Part shown: positions 1 to 6,400 of the stretch, piece by piece
Layout of the letters: each line of letters begins with the position of its first letter
Position numbering within the stretch: the stretch's first letter is position 1
Source: Stephanodiscus triporus
Lineage: Eukaryota > Bacillariophyta > Thalassiosirophyceae > Thalassiosirales > Thalassiosiraceae
Length of the DNA stretch: 12,258 nucleotides
Assembly (NCBI GenBank): GCA_036939755.1
Contig: JALLAZ010000920.1
Coordinates: forward strand, 1-12,258
Direction: 5' to 3'
Position numbers and translations under genes: made by a program
The notes under the pieces: generated by a model
What the model saw: only the letters and a program-made list of their open reading frames with translations
Database searches by the model: none
Told to the model about the DNA's origin: nothing

Positions 1-63
1 GGGTTAGGGTTAGGGTTAGGGTTAGGGTTAGGGTTAGGGTTAGGGTTAGGGTTAGCGTTAGGG
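1..63 (+). repeat. Telomere-type GGGTTA repeat tract in inward orientation
   Basis: Nine perfect GGGTTA units fill 1-54, followed by one variant unit (GCGTTA, 55-60) and a last GGG. The TTAGGG-type repeat is the telomeric sequence of many eukaryotes, diatoms included. The G-rich strand lies on the plus strand at the left edge. In a true left chromosome end the plus strand would show the C-rich CCCTAA strand, so this tract points into the sequence. It may be an interstitial telomeric repeat, the junction of a rearranged or fused end, or an assembly artefact. The single degenerate unit sits where the tract meets unique sequence. Confidence 0.93.
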
Positions 64-386
64 AGATATTGCATGTTTAACTAAGAGCGACTGGAAGCCA
101 CAAAAAGGCAAGTATTTGCACTGCATTGTGCTAGTGGCCACCATGGAATTGATGTGGGGGGAAACTGGTCGGAAAAGTTGGCTAGTGGACTATTGATTTG
201 CGACACTAAACATTCCTCTACTACTCAGCTCATTGGAACATCGATGTGACAATCTTCATTGAAAGTTACATGACACATTTTGGGGGTAACTGTACCAATT
301 ACATTGAGGCTTTTTAATCACCGGTCAGCAAATATTTCTAAAATTAGATAAGTTTTATGTCTATCTCTTGGATCTCCAACACCTAC
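64..386. other. 3' flank of the LRR gene, no gene seen
   Basis: About 320 bases of AT-rich unique sequence separate the telomeric tract from the stop codon of the large minus-strand gene. No plausible coding frame is visible on either strand. On the minus strand an ATTAAA hexamer (313-318), a common variant polyadenylation signal, lies about 70 bases after the stop and could mark the mRNA end; this is weak evidence. A GTAAGT donor-like sequence overlaps the stop codon at 385-390, so a further small intron (338-390) is possible. Confidence 0.5.
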
Positions 387-497
387 TTACATAAAACATT
401 GAATCAAAAGCACTCCACCAAGAGCGGCAGTGATGAATGTTGTAATTGGACCAAGCACGAGTCGGAAGCTCAGTGATGCTTCCAGAAGTAAGCCATT
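387..497 (-). other. Hydrophobic C-terminal tail of the LRR protein
   Basis: The last 36 residues contain a near-continuous hydrophobic run (G-P-I-T-T-F-I-T-A-A-L-G-G-V-L-L-I then Q-C-F-M and stop). There is almost nothing after it, so no cytoplasmic kinase or signalling domain exists. The layout fits either a GPI-attachment signal that is cleaved or a single membrane span with a tiny cytoplasmic end. The sequence alone does not decide between them. A splice-donor match over the stop codon would change only the last residue or few residues. Confidence 0.65.
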
Positions 498-3400
498 GCA
501 AGTAATCTGACCATAGAGATCTGTGTTGCTCTCGCACTTCATACAGGGAATATTTGCAGCGCTCTGCCTTCCATGGAAATTGGCTGTCCGTGGGGGACAC
601 ATGATTGCATCACAGCCGAACATTTCAACTTCCCGCATATTCCAGCCTTGATTGTTGGAATCACAGAGGGTGGGGGGGAGCGTGTGGAATTTGTTGTCAC
701 GAAGGAAAATGACAAGTTGGTCCAACCTGCAAAGTCATTCGGTGCAGTGTCCTCGAAAAAGTGAGAAAAAATCAATTGGTGATAGGCATCATTTATAATG
801 GGTAGTAGATGGCTCACCTATCGAGATGGTGTGGCACTTTTCCCGAGAGGCTGTTGGATGAGAGGTCAACTAGTATTGGCTTGCGGCCTGATATTGAACT
901 CAAGAAGTCATCGGGGATCGGCCCAACCAGGCCGTTATCTGAAAATGATGACAGACACGTGAGAACAAAACAAATTATTCATAAAAAGATAGGTAACGGA
1001 AGACTGTCGCGATGAAATTGGTCCTTACCTGACAAGTCTAGCAGAAGAAGATTTCCCAAGTCACTAAAGCTGGCAAGTTCACCTGAGAACATGTTCGATC
1101 CCAATCGTAGTTCAATCAAGTTCGTAAGCTTCTCAAAGGAAACAGGAAGCCCGCCAGTCATGCTGGTGTCGGAAAGATATGGAATGAATCATGTGGTGAA
1201 TGATATGAAACACAAGTGAATGAGTACATTCGCAGATACCAACAGACTCACCTGTTGTCAGTGAGAGACAACGACTCGAGCTTTTCCAACTTGAGTAGCT
1301 CAGAAGGAAATGCACCACTGATTTGGTTGTATTTGAGATCCAATTTGATAAGATTTTTCGCTTCTCCTAATCCGAAAGTGTCAGAGAGCCCAGTCGCGTC
1401 AAGACGAAGGTCCATCAAATTTTGGGCTTTGCCAATGCCCTCGAAGTTAAAGACGATCGGATTGGAATGCAGCCAAAGAGTGTGAAGCTGTTTCAGGAGG
1501 AACAGTTGTTTAGGTGGAGTGCCATCAAGGTTATTCGCGCCAAGACGAATGGCTTGCACGGATATGCCGTCTCTGCATTCTACTCCGTACCAAGTGCAAA
1601 TATCATCTGTCGTGAGCCAATTGTCGTTGTTATGCCAATTGCCGCCTTTTGTTGCGCCGTATAGGAGTTCCAAAATCTCTTTGTCGTCCATAATGAGGTC
1701 ACATGAAGTGCTTCCCCAGTAAGGTGAGGGGGTGTTGTTGGCGCTTACTTCACATTGTTGACAAGCTGAATCGGTGGAATTTTGACGGCCATACATGCTG
1801 AAAAACCCAGGCTTGCACATGATTGCATCACAACCATAATCACCAACAAGCCCATCCATCCATAGGACGTTTTCACAGAATCTCTCATCAAAACTAGATA
1901 TCTTATTCCCCTCCATCTCAATGTTAAGGTTATTTAACGCGGCCAACTCCAGCGGAACCTCTCCAGTCAGTATATTATGGCTGATGGTAACCAACTCTGC
2001 GTTGAGACTTGACTTTAAGAAGTTCGAGGGGATGGTTCCGACGAGGTGATTGTAGTCGAGATAGAGCCCATGAAGATTTGGCACATTCGAGAAGGAGGGA
2101 AGAATACCAGAGAGTTTGGGGCCAGGCTTCCTGAATTTTGAAAGGGAAGAGAAATTATTTCGCGATGGGGGGGGGCGAATAAAAAAAATCTAGGAAGCGC
2201 TAGACTTACTGTCGACGATAAGCTGAGAACAATTCTAGCTGGGGCATATAACTGAACTCCTCAGCAATACTGCCTGACAACTTATTCTCGGCAACCACGA
2301 AATTTTTGAGCTTCTTCAGCGTAGCGAATTCAGCGGGAATGGTTCCTGAGAATTCGTTACCATATGCACTGGGAGGGGAGAAATTAACGCATTAGTTAGG
2401 GAATATTCGGCGGAATTTGACTCAAGACGATTCCACTTTCAGTTATTTCCCACTCACTAGAAATCGATCAGATTCGTCATCCTTCCAAACTCTGTACTCA
2501 ATGTGCCTGAGAAAGAATTGTAAGCAACTGAAATAGATGACATAACAAGCGACGACGTTAGTTAACGAGGCGTGGGGGGATGGAAAAGTATGGATAAGTC
2601 GTGACTCACTGTACAGACTTTCCAATGTATCCGCTAGTTCGAAAAAGTCAGCAGGTAGCTCTCCTGTTAAATCGTTTGCAGTGAGGTGTCTAGGTGCCAA
2701 AACAAGAGTAAGTGCAAGACCTTTCGAGATACGCCATGCCATGTATTGCAAGAAACTTACAGTTCCTTCAGAGCTGGTGCCTTTCCAATTCCATCGATGC
2801 TTCCAATATCAATTTCGGAAATGTACAGCAACTCTAACTTCTTTGCCTTGTAAATGTTTGTGAAATGAACAAAAAGACTATTGTTCTTAACGTCGAGACT
2901 TGTTAACGATGGAATTTCCCAAATTTCATGCGGCATAGTTCCATTCAGAGAGTTACTATAAAGAAGGGTCAGAAGGCAGTCGCAAAGGATCGAAGAGGAT
3001 ACAAATGAGTGAGTGAGTAATTGTAATTTTCGAGGAGGGGGGGGGAGGGGGGGGCAGCAGAACTCCTTACTCTGAAAGATCAATTCCTGTGATTGTGTGA
3101 TTATCGAGACTGTCGCCTGCGCACTGAACTCCGTACCACGTGCATATTGGCTTGGTGTGGTCCATCCAGTTCTCATTTTCTTCCCACGACGCTCCATGAG
3201 TTGCCATGTAAAGTGCCTTCAATGCCGTGATTTCAGTCTCGACGCGATAGCATGCACGGCTTCCAACGAAAGAGGCCACTTCATCGCTGCCACAAGCAGT
3301 GCACTCAATGTCATCATCAGAAATACGCCCTGTACCGCTGAAAGTATTCACCGGACAAGCAATGGCATAACACGGATTGGCGCTTTGGAGTTCACCAACT

Positions 3401-6400
3401 TTTCCGTTCATCCAAAGGGACTGATCTTCCTTACAGAAGGATGGCGGCACCTCCGTGATTTGGTTGCCGACAATATCAAGGTATAAATTTGCTATGTATG
3501 AAAGTCGTCCTTCGGGAATTTCGCCGGTCAGCGCGTTGTCGGCTAGATGAAGAATGATTTCGTTTTCTGAGTTGGCAATGTAGTCCGCATCGAGACTGTT
3601 CAAAAAGGAGCTTGGAATCTGACCAGTAAAGCCATTTCCCTCAAGACTGTCATGACGATAAAACAACTTTCAGATCTCTGCAGTTATGAAAGACAACACG
3701 AATCGACGACATGCTTACTCTAGTTTCTCTAACTTCGTCACTTTGGAAAAATCCAAGATGGGACCGTTCATCTTTGTATTATAATACACTGAAAACTCTC
3801 TGAGATTAACGAGGTTATTGAGCTGTGTGGGAAGAGTGCCTTTTATCGGAACGCGATTTTCAAGACAAAGTGAGTAAGACACTGGCGAAACGAACAACAC
3901 AGTCACGAAAGTAACCTCACCTTCGAAGTCGTTTTTCCCGATTACAAGATACTCGAGTTCGGCCAATTTACCAAGTTCGGTTGGAATCTGTCCTGTCATT
4001 TCATTTGTATAAGCATAAAACTCTCTCAAATTGGTCAACTCTCCTATCCGTGTGGGGAGTGTACCAGTTATCTTGTTGAATGAAAGGTAAAGTCTCTCCA
4101 TGGACGTGAGATTAAATATCTCTTCGGGAAAAGGGCCTGTCATGTAATTATCGGTGACGCTTTGAGGGTGATAACACGATGGCGAAAGAAATTAGGGTCA
4201 AGGCAAGGGCGATCAGATAGGTAAGTCGCGTACACAACTGAAAACTTACTGCAACTCCTTCAGATTGGTTGCCATGCCAATGCCAACAATTGAGGTGATA
4301 CCTGTTGCAGAAAGATGCAGACTTTCAAGCTGCGTTGGTTTCCAAACATTATCAAGCTTCAATGAAAGGTGATCGTTTCCTCGAATGTTCAACTTTTTAA
4401 GACTCCCAAGGGCAAAAAATAGCGCTGATACTGTGTCCGGGTCATCCGTCTCTAGTGAGTTGCTTTCCAAGTTTATTTCTGTGACACCACTATCGGCCGT
4501 ATCGTCATCACACGTGATGCCATACCACGAGCAGATAGGGTGATCTGTCATCCAGTACGTGTCATCAGAAGTGTCTGGAAAAAAATTTGCAAGTATCTTA
4601 TGAGAATTTTTCAGTAACAGTGCATGTCCAGAACTTTCGCCAAATCATTAACTGACCCTTAAAAATGAGCCCGTAAAGTTGTTCCAGGATACCTCTTTCC
4701 TCAGAAATGGATTTGCACGCAAACATTCCATAGTAGGGTGCTTGCAACAATCTTTCTTCTTCAGTCTCTCCAGGGCATGGTTGGCACGGAACAGTCGCTT
4801 CTGTTTGGCGGCCAACTGGCGATGACGTGCCAGGGGGACACAGAATGGCGTCACACTTATTCTCGGTGAGGTTGCCAACTAGGCAATCCATGAACTCGTT
4901 GTCGTCATCACAAAGAACGCTCGGAACGCCGGTTATCCTGTTCCCGGCGAGGCTGCAACGAGAAAAAAGGAAAGATGCTTAAATCTACAGCGCTTTGAAA
5001 ACTTTTCTCTCGAGGAATTAGAAGCACTCACTATGCGAATAGCCCTACAAAGTCGTCCCAGTCTGCCGGAACTGTACCTGTGATTTGGTTAGATGAGCTG
5101 TTTGAAAATGATGTGAGAATCAGTTGCGGTTATGATGTTATAAACATAGAGTTGAAGCAATTCAAATATTACGTCACTCACAGATCAATATCATCGTAGG
5201 CGTAATCGTCGTGACTACTAGAATTGCGGACCTTCGCCAAAAAGGAATTGGGAATCGACCCAGTGAGAGAATTTTTGCTCAAGTCGATCTCATGCAAGTG
5301 TTGAGATGTACTAAAATCGGGCAATTTTCCAGTGAAGCCTCCGAAATCGCGTTGGCCATTCAAATGTAATATGCGAAGAGGTGCGATTTCCTCCAATTCG
5401 TTTGGAATTTCACCGCTCATGCGATTTTCAGACAAGCTATCGAAATATTGTAAAAAGATTTGTTAGGGACCGCTTCTTCATGACACATATGACTAAGTCT
5501 TATAACTTACACAAGACTTGTTAGCTGACTAAGTTGTGAAATCTCCTTTGGAATAGTTCCTGTAATGATAGGGAAAACACAACACAGAGAAGAGTGTGGA
5601 TAAATCAACATGAGGATGAAACATGATGCTATGCAACACACAAACGCTACCTACCAGTCATATCATTTCCCCCTGCAGAAAATCCTTGAAGAAGAGTCAG
5701 CTTCACAATATCACCAGGGAGGGTCCCACTGAAACCATTGTAGCTTATATCGAGTACCTCCAAAGTGTGCACAGAAAAGAGCTCATCAGGAATTTTACCC
5801 TTTGGGAAACTGTTGTGTGATATATGCAGCTGAAGGGCAAAAAAAAATGAGGAGATTCGCATTAAAGCCAAATTGCATCTCCGAATGAAAATCGAACTCA
5901 CCCTCTTCAAGGATGGTGCACTACTAATGCCCTCAACACTCGTTAGATCAGCAAAGTTCATATCTATTTCCTCAAGATTCTCTGCATCAGCAACTCCATC
6001 AAAGCTCAAGTCAACAATATTGTTGCTGATATTCAGTTTCTTGAGGTATGGCAGTTTGTATATTTCGGTCGGAATATTCGAAATCAAGCCAAACCCAGCG
6101 AGATTGATCTCCTCCACGCCTTCGTTAATGTTATCTCCGGTAGTCATACATTTTATGCCCTCGTAAGCGCACACTGGGCCTGTCCCCCAATTCTCTTTCT
6201 TGACCCAATTAACACCACTAGTCTCAACAAATATCTTGTCGATTATTCTCTTCTCCAAATCGTCACTCTCGTCAGTGATTCCGATGCAGCCAGTAGCCCC
6301 AGCGTACTCGCCATCTGGACACGACTTACATTCTCCATCGCCTCCGCTCGTAGCTCTTCCATAGACATTGAACGTTCCCTTAGGACACAATATCGCATCG

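Noticed and set aside
3002..3020. GAGT tandem repeat in intron 15
   Set aside because: Only three to four short units; a minor microsatellite within an intron with no evident role.
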